NCBI GenBank assembly: GCA_046327915.1
Contig: JAXLXO010000012.1
Location: 1-64,000 of the forward strand
Reading direction: 5' to 3'
From: VGTK01 sp046327915
Lineage (GTDB): Bacteria; Desulfobacterota; Binatia; UBA12015
DNA: 64,000 nt
How positions within the stretch are numbered: position 1 is the stretch's first letter; every line of letters begins with the position of its first letter. The notes beneath the pieces were generated by a model. The model saw only the letters and a program-made list of their open reading frames with translations, searched no databases and was not told the DNA's origin. A program made the position numbers and the translations under genes. Below, in pieces: positions 56,853 through 64,000 of the stretch.

Positions 56853-57773
56853 GTGGTGCCCATCGCACCCCGGCTGGTCGCGGAGCTCAACGCGAATCTT
56901 CCCGGCGCCGTCCGCCGTGGCGACGCGCCGCTCGCGCACGGACACCGCGAGCGTCTCGCGACCGGCTTCGCGGCGCTCGACGCGGTTCTCGACGGCGGAC
57001 TTCCGCGCGGACAGCTCACCGAGCTCGTCGGAACCGCATCGACCGGATTGACGAGCGTCGTCCACCGCCTCCTCGGACACGTCACGGGGCAGGGGCAGGT
57101 CGCCGCCTGGATCGACGGTCCGGACGCGTTCGACCCGGCGAGCGCCGTCACCGCGGGCGTCGATCTCGAGCGTCTGCTCTGGGTTCGTCCGCCGGATCTC
57201 GCCACCGCGTTCACCGCTGCCGAGGCAGTGCTCGGCCTCGGCGGGTTTCCGCTCGTGCTGCTCGATGCGAGCGCGCCGCCGTACCGGCCGCGCGACGCCT
57301 CGGGCGATTCGCCTCCGGCGCCGTCGAGTGGTGCCCGTCGTACGGCGTTCGCGTCGGGCGGTGCGGGGCGTACGGCGTTCGCGTCGAACGGTGCGGGGCG
57401 TACGGCGTTCGCGTCGAACGGCGCGGGGCGTACGGCGTTCAACGCCCGGCGCGCGTACGGCATGAACGACGCGCTGCACGTGTGGATGCGTCTCGCGCGT
57501 GCGTCGGCGAGCTCGCGCAGCGCGCTCGTCGTCCTGCAGCGTCGCGTGCGTCGTCCGCCCGCGCGCACGAGCGGCGCGCGCGACACGGATGCCGCGTCGG
57601 GATCGGCCAGCTTCTCGGCCGCCGTGCGCCTCGAGATCGAGCCGCTGCGCGTCAAGTGGAATCGCGCGGGCGGCGCGCCGACGCTGCTCGACGGGCTCGT
57701 CGCGCGCATCGTCGTGACGCGCAACCGCGGCGGTCGCGGCAACCCCGGTCCGGTCGTTCTCGAGATCGCCTGA
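56853..57773 (+). CDS. imuA: ImuA-like RecA-family protein
   Basis: A 306-residue protein directly upstream of imuB. It has RecA-like ImuA features: RLATGFAALDAVLDGGLPRG, then TELVGTASTGLTSVVHRLL. The Walker A lysine is missing (GTASTGLT), and a second block reads GGFPLVLLDASAPP. ImuA helps recruit ImuB and DnaE2 in mutagenic repair. Residues about 160-199 contain four copies of a 10-residue repeat (GAGRTAFASN type) encoded by a 30-bp tandem repeat, which is unusual. The start is GTG without a good SD; no LexA box was recognised upstream. Confidence 0.8.
   Translation: MVPIAPRLVAELNANLPGAVRRGDAPLAHGHRERLATGFAALDAVLDGGLPRGQLTELVGTASTGLTSVVHRLLGHVTGQGQVAAWIDGPDAFDPASAVTAGVDLERLLWVRPPDLATAFTAAEAVLGLGGFPLVLLDASAPPYRPRDASGDSPPAPSSGARRTAFASGGAGRTAFASNGAGRTAFASNGAGRTAFNARRAYGMNDALHVWMRLARASASSRSALVVLQRRVRRPPARTSGARDTDAASGSASFSAAVRLEIEPLRVKWNRAGGAPTLLDGLVARIVVTRNRGGRGNPGPVVLEIA
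57331..57450 (+). repeat. Four 30-bp in-frame tandem repeats within imuA
   Basis: Four consecutive 30-bp units start at 57331, 57361, 57391 and 57421. The two central copies are identical and the outer ones diverge by a few bases. Each encodes ten residues of the form GAGRTAFASN. As the unit is a multiple of three, copy-number change would keep the frame. Confidence 0.95.
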
Positions 57774-57783
57774 AGGGCCGCAC

Positions 57784-59352
57784 GTGTCCGGTCGTGTCGC
57801 CTGCCTGCTCGTGCCGCGCTTCGCCGTCGCGTCGCTGCTGCGCGCGGAGCCCGAGCTGCGCGGCACGCCGCTCGTCGTGACCGCGGGCAGCAGCGTCGTC
57901 GACGTCTCCGCCGAGGCGCAGCGCGCCGGAGCGCAGCCGGGGCTCACCATCGCGCAGGCGCTGATCCGGCACGCCGACCTCGTGGTGCGTCCGCTCGACG
58001 TCGACGCGGTCGCCGCGGCGCGTGCGGCGCTCGCCGAGGTCGCGCGCTCGGTGTCACCACGCGTCGAGATCGTCGCCGACGACGGTGGCGAGGTGCTGCT
58101 CGACGTGTCCGGGCTCGAGCGCCTGTTCGGCTCGCCGGCGGGCATCGCATCCGCGCTGCAGCAGCGCGCCGAGCGCGTCGGCTTTCCCGCGGCGGTCGGC
58201 GTCGCCGACGGTCGCACGACCGCGCGCATCGCGGCCGGCGTCGCCGCGCGGCGCGGCGAGACCATCCTGGTCGCACCGGGCGGCGATGCCGCGTGGCTCG
58301 CGCCGCTGCCGCTCGCCGTGCTCTGCCGTGCGTGCGATCCCGCGGAGCGCAAGGGACGACAGGGCTGGGACGCGGCCGTCGACGCGCTCGCGCGGCTGGG
58401 GGTGTCACGCTGCGGCGAGCTCGCCGCGATGTCGGCCGACGAGGTCGCGAGCCGTCTCGGCCGGGTGGCGGCGCGCATGCGCACGATCGCGGCCGGCGCC
58501 GACGCGAGCGAGCTGCGCGCCGCGTTCGAGCCGCACTGCTACGTCGAGGGTACGCGTCTCGAGTACGGCATCGGCTCGCTCGAGGCGCTGCTGTTCCTGA
58601 TCCGCGGCCTGCTCGATCGCGTGGTGGCGCGCCTCGCGCTCGCGAGCCTGTCGTGCAGCGGCTTGACGGTGTCGCTGACGCTCGGCGACGGCAGCTCCGC
58701 GGACCGCACCATCGGCGTGCTCGCGCCGACGCGCGACGTGAAGACTCTGCTGCTGCTCGTGCGCACCGCGCTGGAGTCGTCGCCGCCGCCGGCCGCGGTC
58801 GAGGCGGTACAGGTGCAGGCGCTGCCCGATCGTGCGCGCGCCGATCAGCTCGACCTGTTCCGGCCCGCCGGCCCGGCGCCCGGGCAGCTCGCGACCACGC
58901 TCGCGCGTCTCTCCGCGCTGTGCGGCGCGGGCAAGGTCGGGAAGCCGGTGCCGCCGCCGGGCCATCGTCCGGACGCGTTCCGCATGGCGCCCTTCGATCC
59001 GGGCAGCGCGGGCCGGCGGCGCGGCGCGACGGACGCGACCGGGCCTGCGGACGAGCCGGCACTGGTCGGCTCGTGCGTGGCGCTCGCGCTGCGTGCGCTC
59101 CGTCCGGCGCGCGCGGCGCAGGTCTTCGTCGAGGCCGGACGCATCGTCTACGTGCGCGCACCGGGGCTCGGCGGACGCGCGGTCGCGAGCAGCGGTCCGT
59201 GGCGCATCGACGCCGAGTGGTGGACGCCGCGTCCGTGCCGGCGCGACTACTACGAGGTGCAGCTCTCCGACGGCGGCGTGTACCGGCTCTACCGCGATCT
59301 CGACGCGCGCAGCGCGGAGACGGCCTGGTTCGTCGACGGCTGCTACGACTGA
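57784..59352 (+). CDS. imuB: ImuB, inactive Y-family polymerase-like mutagenesis protein
   Basis: A 522-residue ImuB (Y-family polymerase fold without catalysis). The palm starts ACLLVPRFAVASLLRAEPEL where active enzymes have an Asp. The second site reads VLLDVSGLERLFGSPAGIAS in place of the acidic pair, as known for ImuB. A beta-clamp-binding motif QLDLF lies near residue 358 (RADQLDLFRP), followed by the C-terminal part ending WRIDAEWWTPRPCRRDYYEV. ImuB normally bridges the clamp and DnaE2. Start GTG 57784 lies ten bases after imuA. No dnaE2 follows in this window. Confidence 0.9.
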   Translation: MSGRVACLLVPRFAVASLLRAEPELRGTPLVVTAGSSVVDVSAEAQRAGAQPGLTIAQALIRHADLVVRPLDVDAVAAARAALAEVARSVSPRVEIVADDGGEVLLDVSGLERLFGSPAGIASALQQRAERVGFPAAVGVADGRTTARIAAGVAARRGETILVAPGGDAAWLAPLPLAVLCRACDPAERKGRQGWDAAVDALARLGVSRCGELAAMSADEVASRLGRVAARMRTIAAGADASELRAAFEPHCYVEGTRLEYGIGSLEALLFLIRGLLDRVVARLALASLSCSGLTVSLTLGDGSSADRTIGVLAPTRDVKTLLLLVRTALESSPPPAAVEAVQVQALPDRARADQLDLFRPAGPAPGQLATTLARLSALCGAGKVGKPVPPPGHRPDAFRMAPFDPGSAGRRRGATDATGPADEPALVGSCVALALRALRPARAAQVFVEAGRIVYVRAPGLGGRAVASSGPWRIDAEWWTPRPCRRDYYEVQLSDGGVYRLYRDLDARSAETAWFVDGCYD

Positions 59353-59393
59353 CCGCGCTTGACGCGATGCGGGCCGCGTGTGCGAGTACGCGC

Positions 59394-60155
59394 ATGTCGT
59401 ACGAGAGAGAGCTCGAGGTCGCGATCCGCGCGGTGGAGGAGGCGGGACGTCTCACGCTGGAGTACTTCCGCGGCGAGCTCGAGGTCGAGCACAAGTCGGA
59501 CGCATCACCGGTGACCATCGCCGACCGCCGCGCGGAGCAGCAGCTGCGCGCCACGCTCGCGAGCGCGTTCCCCGACGACGGACTGCTCGGCGAGGAGTTC
59601 GGTGCGCTCGACGGAACCAGCGGACGCCGCTGGATCATCGACCCGATCGACGGCACGCAGTCGTTCATCCGCGGCGTGCCGCTCTACGGCGTACTGCTCG
59701 GGCTCGAGGACCGCGGACACTGCGTCGTCGGCGCGGTCGGCTTCCCGGCGCTCGGCGAGACCTACTGGGCGGCGCAGGGCGCCGGTGCGTGGATGAACGG
59801 GACGCGCATCCGCGTGTCGGACGTCGCGCGGCTTGCCGACGCGACCGTCCTCACCAGCGACGCGAAGCCGGAGCACTACGGCGACTTCTATCCCGGCTAC
59901 GAGCGCCTGCTGCGCCGCACCGCGAGGCACCGCGGCTGGGGCGACTGCTACGGCTACGCTCTGGTCGCGCGGGGAGCGGCCGACGTCATGGTCGACCCGA
60001 AGCTGAACCCCTGGGACATCGCGGCCATCCTGCCGCTTCTCGAAGAGGCGGGAGGCGCGTTCTTCGACTGGAGCGGCGAGACGCGGATCGACGGCGGCTC
60101 GGGCATCGGCACGACGCGCGCGCTGCGCGACGAGGTGCTCGCGACGCTCCGCTGA
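59394..60155 (+). CDS. Inositol monophosphatase-family phosphatase (HisN-like)
   Basis: A 253-residue Mg2+-dependent Li+-sensitive phosphatase. Metal sites: Glu in LLGEEFG, Asp pair in WIIDPIDGTQSFIRGVPLYG and the late Asp in LNPWDIAAILPLLEEAGG. Region GDCYGYALVARGAADVMVDP fits histidinol-phosphatase (HisN) better than true IMPase, although inositol phosphatase activity cannot be excluded. ATG 59394 fits the family N-terminus (MSYERELEVAIRAVEEAG); ATG 59367 is in frame. It is 41 bp after imuB and may share its transcript, though a repair role is unlikely. Confidence 0.85.
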   Translation: MSYERELEVAIRAVEEAGRLTLEYFRGELEVEHKSDASPVTIADRRAEQQLRATLASAFPDDGLLGEEFGALDGTSGRRWIIDPIDGTQSFIRGVPLYGVLLGLEDRGHCVVGAVGFPALGETYWAAQGAGAWMNGTRIRVSDVARLADATVLTSDAKPEHYGDFYPGYERLLRRTARHRGWGDCYGYALVARGAADVMVDPKLNPWDIAAILPLLEEAGGAFFDWSGETRIDGGSGIGTTRALRDEVLATLR

Positions 60156-60161
60156 GCCGCG

Positions 60162-61634
60162 TCAAGCACGCTTCGCGCGCGGTGCGAGGATCGCGAGCGC
60201 GCGTGCGCGCCGCTCGGCGTAGTCGACGCACGGCTGCGGATAGCCGGTGCTCGCGAGCAGCAGCGGCTCGCGCGACGGCTCGTGGATCACGGACGCCGGG
60301 AAGTCGCGCAGCTCCGGAATCCAGTGCCGCACGAACTCGCCTTCGGGATCGAACTTCTTCGCCTGCGAGAGCGGATTGAAGATGCGGAAGTAGGGCGCCG
60401 CATCGGTGCCGGTCGAGGCGGACCACTGCCAGCCGCCGTTGTTCGCGGCGAGGTCGCCGTCGACGAGGCGCTGCATGAAGACGCGCTCGCCGACGCGGTA
60501 GTCGACCAGCAGCGTCTTGGTGAGGAACATCGCGACGACCATGCGCAGCCGGTTGTGCATCCAGCCGGTCTGCGCGAGCTGCCGCATCGCCGCGTCGACG
60601 ATCGGGAAGCCGGTTCGTCCGTCGCGCCACGCGGCAATCAGACGCTGGTCGCTCTCGGGCCACGCGAAGCCACGGAAGCCCTCCTGGAATGCGCCGGTCG
60701 CGACGCGCGGAAAGTGGAACAGGATCGCCTGGTAGAACTCGCGCCAGCAGAGCTCGTTGATGAACGTTCCCGCCTCGGCGAGGCGACGCGCCACCGCGGG
60801 CTCGAGGGCGCGCCCGGGCTTCTGCGGATCGAGCTGCGCGATGTCCGCACCGCCGAGGGCGTCGGCCACGCGCGCGTAGACGGTACGCGGCGAGACCGTG
60901 CCGAACTTGAGGTGCGGCGAGAGGTGCGACGTCGCATCGAGCGACGGGACGTCGCGCGTGCTCCGGTACTCGAGCAGATGGGCGCGGACGAAGGCGTCGA
61001 GCCTCCGTCCGGCCTGCGCGGCGCCGCCGGGCTCGATCCGCGCGCCGAGCGGGAAGCCGAGATCCGCGGAGGCGGCGGGCAGGGCGACGCTCGCGGCGCG
61101 TCGCGCGACGTCGGCCGGCAGCGCGTGCAGCTTCGGCGCGGGCAGCGGCGCCGGCTTCTCGACGGCGCGCCACCGGCGCGCGAACGGCGTGAACACGGTG
61201 TACGGACTGCCGTCGTCCTTGACGCACGCGTGCGGCTCGACGAGGACCAGGTCCGCGTGGCCGTGAAACGCGAGCCCCGCCGCCTCCGCCGCGGCCCGCA
61301 CATCGGCGTCGCGGCGCCGTCCGTAGGGCGCGTAGTCGTCGTTGACGAAGATCGCCTCCGCGCCGATCGCGCGGGCGACCGCGATCACCTCGTCGGCGGG
61401 ATTTCCCCTCCGAACGATCAGCTGGGATCCCGCGTCGCCGAGCTCGCGCGCGAGCGCGTGCAGCGAGTCCAGCAGGAACGCGACGCGCGGGGCGCCCGTG
61501 TCGGCGGCGCGCAGCAGCCGGTCGTCGAGCACGAACAGCGGGACGACGAGATCCGCGCGCCGCGCCGCCGCGTGGAGTGCGGTGTTGTCGGCGAGCCGCA
61601 GGTCGCGGCGGAACCAGTGCAGGGCGATGCGCAT
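60162..61634 (-). CDS. phrB: Class I deoxyribodipyrimidine photolyase
   Basis: A 490-residue DNA photolyase/cryptochrome, repairing cyclobutane pyrimidine dimers with FADH and an antenna chromophore. Start MRIALHWFRRDLRLADNTAL. FAD domain blocks: TSHLSPHLKFGTVSPRTVYA, ELCWREFYQAILFHFPRVA, GFPIVDAAMRQLAQTGWMHN, and ANNGGWQWSASTGTDAAPYF with RIFNP. The Trp residues of the electron-transfer chain (in WREFYQ, GWMHNR and GGWQW) are in place. Length is typical of class I (about 470-490). It converges on the HisN-like gene and is divergent from the LLM gene. Confidence 0.92.
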   Translation of the reverse strand: MRIALHWFRRDLRLADNTALHAAARRADLVVPLFVLDDRLLRAADTGAPRVAFLLDSLHALARELGDAGSQLIVRRGNPADEVIAVARAIGAEAIFVNDDYAPYGRRRDADVRAAAEAAGLAFHGHADLVLVEPHACVKDDGSPYTVFTPFARRWRAVEKPAPLPAPKLHALPADVARRAASVALPAASADLGFPLGARIEPGGAAQAGRRLDAFVRAHLLEYRSTRDVPSLDATSHLSPHLKFGTVSPRTVYARVADALGGADIAQLDPQKPGRALEPAVARRLAEAGTFINELCWREFYQAILFHFPRVATGAFQEGFRGFAWPESDQRLIAAWRDGRTGFPIVDAAMRQLAQTGWMHNRLRMVVAMFLTKTLLVDYRVGERVFMQRLVDGDLAANNGGWQWSASTGTDAAPYFRIFNPLSQAKKFDPEGEFVRHWIPELRDFPASVIHEPSREPLLLASTGYPQPCVDYAERRARALAILAPRAKRA

Positions 61635-61730
61635 CCGTGCCTTCACGATGCCCCGGATCCGGGGGCTGTCAACGTGAGGCGCCGAGGCGCGGCGCTGGCC
61701 ACGACGGGGCGACGCCGCTAAGAGCACCGC

Positions 61731-62618
61731 ATGGACATCGGCAAGCTCGGAGTCTGGTTCTTCCTCGACACGCTGCCCTCGAGCGACGGGGCCGCGTTCC
61801 TGCAGCGTCTCGAGAAGCTCGGCTATCCCGCGATGTGGCTGCCGGAGGCGGTCGGCCGCGAGCCGTTCGCCAACATCGGCTGGCTGCTGGCGCGTACCGA
61901 GCGCATCGTTCTCGCCACCGGCATCGCGAACATCTGGGCGCGCGACGCGATGACGATGGCGGCAGCGCAGAAGACGCTCGCCGAGGCGTCGGGCGGCCGC
62001 TTCCTGCTCGGGATCGGCGTCAGCCACCAGCCGCTCGTGCAGGCGGTGCGCGGCCACGACTACAAGAAGCCGCTCACCTACATGCGCAACTACCTCGAGG
62101 CGATGCAGCGCGCGCCGTTCCTCGCGGTCGGACCCGCCGAGCCGCCGCCGACGGTGATCGCGGCGATCCGTCCGAAGTCGCTCGCGCTCGCCGCCGAGAT
62201 GACGCAGGGCAGCCACACCTACTTCGTTCCGCCCGAGCACACGCGCCGCGCGCGCGCGATCCTCGGCCCGGACAAGTGGCTCTGCGTGGCGCAGGCCGTC
62301 GTGCTCGAGGACGACCCGGCCGTCGCCCGCAAGGCCGCGCGCCAGTACATGCAGACGTACGTTCCGGCGCTGCCGAACTACACCAACAACCTGCGCGACC
62401 TCGGCTACGGCGATGCCGACTTCGCCGACGGCTGTAGCGACCGCCTCGTGGACGACATCGTCGCCTGGGGCAGCGAGCAGAAGATCGCCGAGCGCTTCAA
62501 GGCCCACCTCGACGCGGGCGCGAGCCACGTCTGCTTCCTCCCGCTCCGCCCCGACGGCATCCCGATGGCCGACGACCGCGCCCTCGAGGCCTTCGCGCCG
62601 GGCAAGCTGAAGCTCTAA
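61731..62618 (+). CDS. LLM-class (luciferase-like) oxidoreductase
   Basis: A 295-residue luciferase-like TIM-barrel protein of the F420-dependent LLM type: LGVWFFLDTLPSSDGAAFLQ, LEKLGYPAMWLPEAVGREPF, RTERIVLATGIANIWARDAM and RFLLGIGVSHQPLVQ. F420 or FMN could be the cofactor; the family label suggests F420. Its substrate is unknown, but such enzymes are frequent in degraders of hydrophobic compounds. A hairpin separates it from the convergent SDR gene. Confidence 0.87.
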   Translation: MDIGKLGVWFFLDTLPSSDGAAFLQRLEKLGYPAMWLPEAVGREPFANIGWLLARTERIVLATGIANIWARDAMTMAAAQKTLAEASGGRFLLGIGVSHQPLVQAVRGHDYKKPLTYMRNYLEAMQRAPFLAVGPAEPPPTVIAAIRPKSLALAAEMTQGSHTYFVPPEHTRRARAILGPDKWLCVAQAVVLEDDPAVARKAARQYMQTYVPALPNYTNNLRDLGYGDADFADGCSDRLVDDIVAWGSEQKIAERFKAHLDAGASHVCFLPLRPDGIPMADDRALEAFAPGKLKL

Positions 62619-62720
62619 TCCGCGGGCACGAACGCGAAGCGGAGCTCGGTCGCGAGCCGCGCGCGTCCGACCGGAGGGAGCCAGGGGAGTGGGGCCCCGG
62701 CAAGCTTTGCTTGACGGGGC

Positions 62721-62741
62721 GAGGGGGCCGGGGGCCCCCTC
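62721..62741. terminator. Bidirectional GC-rich hairpin
   Basis: GAGGGGGCC and GGCCCCCTC form a 9-bp stem with a GGG loop between converging genes. GTTATGTTAAA follows on the plus strand. Confidence 0.65.
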
Positions 62742-62742
62742 G

Positions 62743-63501
62743 TTATGTTAAATGCGCGCCGCCGTCGATGAAGTAGGTCTGCCCCGTCACGAAGTGCGAA
62801 TCCTCGGACGCGAGGAAGACCGCGACCGGCGCCAGGTCCTGCTCGGGGTCGGCTAGCCGGCCGAGCGGACGCTGTTCGCGGATGTACTCCGCCATCTGCG
62901 GGTTGCGCTCGAAGAACTCGATGGTGCGCTTCGACGTCGCGCCGGGCGCGATGCAATTGACGAGGATGTTGTGCTTGCCCCACTCGCGTGCGGCGGTCCG
63001 CGACAGCGCCGCGATGCCGCCCTTGGTCGCGTTGTAGTCGGCGAGTCCCGGCGCGCCGTTGAGCGCGTTGAGCGACACGAAGTTGATGATCCGGCCGCCG
63101 CCCTGCCGCCGCATGTGCGGGAACGCCGCCTGCATGGACCAGAACGTCCCCTTGAGGCCGGAGATCAGGAAGACGTCGAAGTCCTCGTCGGTGATCTCCT
63201 CGAACGGCTTGTGGGCGTGCATTCCCTGCGCGTTGTTGACCACGACGTCGAGGCGCCCGAAGCGCTCGATCGTGACCGCGACCATGCGCTCGACCTGCTC
63301 GCGGTGCGACACGTCGACCGCGAGCGCGAGCGCGCTGCCGCCCTCGCTCGCGATCTCCTCCGCCGTGCGCTGCGCACGGTGCTCCTTCAACTCGGCGACA
63401 ACGACGTGCGCGCCCTCGCGCGCGTAGACCAGCGCGATGCCGCGTCCGATGCCCTGGCCGGAGCCGGTGACGATGGCGACCTTGCCCTCGAGACGACGCA
63501 T
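62743..63501 (-). CDS. Short-chain dehydrogenase/reductase (SDR)
   Basis: A 252-residue classical SDR. Cofactor motif TGSGQGIGRG, structural NNAQG, catalytic Ser in INFVSLNALNG and the Tyr-Lys pair in YNATKGG are all present, as is the C-terminal FVTGQTYFIDGGAHLT. The segment after the first strand (VVVAELKEHR, acidic Glu) suggests NAD preference. It probably oxidises or reduces a hydroxy/keto group. It ends just left of the hairpin shared with the LLM gene. Confidence 0.9.
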   Translation of the reverse strand: MRRLEGKVAIVTGSGQGIGRGIALVYAREGAHVVVAELKEHRAQRTAEEIASEGGSALALAVDVSHREQVERMVAVTIERFGRLDVVVNNAQGMHAHKPFEEITDEDFDVFLISGLKGTFWSMQAAFPHMRRQGGGRIINFVSLNALNGAPGLADYNATKGGIAALSRTAAREWGKHNILVNCIAPGATSKRTIEFFERNPQMAEYIREQRPLGRLADPEQDLAPVAVFLASEDSHFVTGQTYFIDGGAHLT

Positions 63502-63611
63502 GGCGCGCACTCTAGGCGGTCCCGACGCGCGCGGTAAAGCGGGCGGCGCGGTGCTCGTGCGACGCCGCCCGGGCACGTCTGACCATTTTGCCAGCTTGCG
63601 CTGAAAATAAG

Positions 63612-63640
63612 TTGACAGCTTGGAGCGTTTGCCTTTAACC
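63612..63640 (+). promoter_or_regulatory. Possible sigma70 promoter
   Basis: TTGACA (63612-63617) is a perfect -35 box. After 17 bases stands TTAACC (63635-63640), a poor -10 box. It directly precedes the 48-aa membrane protein, whose message would be nearly leaderless. Confidence 0.25.
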
Positions 63641-63647
63641 ATGCGCC

Positions 63648-63794
63648 ATGGCCGTCCGGATCGAGTTCCACCCGCCGCCGCGCAGGCGACGGGCACCGAA
63701 CGAAGATCGGCCATCGGCAATGGTCCTGATCGGGATCGCGACCGCCATCGTGGGCACCCACATCCTGTTCTGGCTGGTAGGGCTGCTCGAGTAG
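63648..63794 (+). CDS. Tiny single-pass membrane protein (48 aa)
   Basis: A 48-residue frame: basic N-terminus (MAVRIEFHPPPRRRRAPNED) followed by one membrane helix (MVLIGIATAIVGTHILFWLV) and an acidic end, GLLE. The positive charges before the helix favour an inside N-terminus. No family was recognised. A TTGACA hexamer lies 31 bases before the ATG with a weak -10-like TTAACC 17 bp later, which would leave almost no leader. An alternative ATG at 63641 is out of frame. Confidence 0.5.
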   Translation: MAVRIEFHPPPRRRRAPNEDRPSAMVLIGIATAIVGTHILFWLVGLLE

Positions 63795-64000
63795 ACGCGT
63801 CGCGCCCCGCCCGGGGCGGACCAGCAGTACGATCCGGAGACCGGACCCGCGCGACGGGGCACGGAGCCGGTCGACCCATCCAAGGAGCAGTCCAGAGCAG
63901 GAAAGCACCACGATCAGGACCACATTCACGTTCGCTGCGAGCCGCCTCCCACCCCCTTCGCTTCATCCCCGTCCCCCCGTCTCCTCGATCGCCCCCGACG

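Noticed and set aside
57331..57450. CRISPR-like repeats
   Set aside because: The units are contiguous 30-bp tandem copies without spacers and lie in frame inside imuA.

Overview
The window is high-GC DNA (by eye well over 60% G+C) with the codon bias of a Gram-negative bacterium. The gene content looks like an uncultured, metabolically versatile lineage such as Candidatus Binatota/Binatia or a myxobacteria-like deltaproteobacterium. The clues are a DUF1329 protein, several amidohydrolase-2 paralogues, paired acyl-CoA dehydrogenases, cysteine-rich secreted proteins, a DUF1800/DUF1501 pair and an imuAB cassette. This placement is inference from gene content. No rRNA, CRISPR array, insertion sequence or prophage was seen.

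Region 1 (1-11.3 kb) is a catabolic cluster: a DUF1329 outer-envelope protein, a FadR-like regulator on the opposite strand with a palindrome between them, two adjacent acyl-CoA dehydrogenases, four amidohydrolase-2 proteins in two divergent pairs and an enoyl-CoA hydratase/isomerase. It looks like CoA-dependent breakdown of an aromatic, steroid or other hydrophobic compound. Gene debris (a headless hydrolase and a toxin-antitoxin-like remnant) lies at 2.98-3.86 kb. Region 2 (11.3-16.4 kb) holds two DGPF/YCII proteins, an Asp-box propeller coupled to a MoaD/ThiS-like protein ending in Gly-Gly, an ECF42-type sigma factor, a secreted two-repeat protein and a short BLUF photoreceptor. Region 3 (16.4-31.8 kb) holds a GT-C membrane protein, tRNA-Ser(GCT), tRNA-Arg(ACG), secreted cysteine-rich proteins, a FliL-like protein, a secernin peptidase, a secreted beta-rich protein, an envelope operon, a GerW(YtfJ)/DUF2953 pair, an AI-2E-type exporter and a DUF167 protein.

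Region 4 (about 32.9-48.4 kb) is peculiar. Every gene on both strands is recognisable but broken by 1-2 base indels roughly every 50-150 bp: a class III cyclase/AAA ATPase, a GAF-sigma54 regulator, a mercuric-reductase-like flavoprotein, a pentose phosphate operon (tal-tkt-gnd-zwf-glk), a chalcone-isomerase-like protein and a GH63-like glucosidase. The block begins and ends inside genes whose outer parts are intact, which points to uncorrected long-read error rather than decay. The corrected genes form a sensible unit: oxidative pentose phosphate shunt, glucose phosphorylation and glucoside hydrolysis.

Region 5 (49-64 kb) is mostly clean: aldo/keto reductase, stand-alone NFACT-R protein, a once-frameshifted SMP-30 lactonase, a haem-motif secreted protein followed by DUF1800 and DUF1501, tRNA-Asn(GTT), a SodC-like lipoprotein, imuA (with a 4 x 30 bp in-frame repeat) and imuB, an inositol-phosphatase-family enzyme, a class I photolyase, an LLM oxidoreductase, an SDR and a tiny membrane protein. 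Photolyase, ImuAB and BLUF together suggest a surface-exposed, light-exposed lifestyle.
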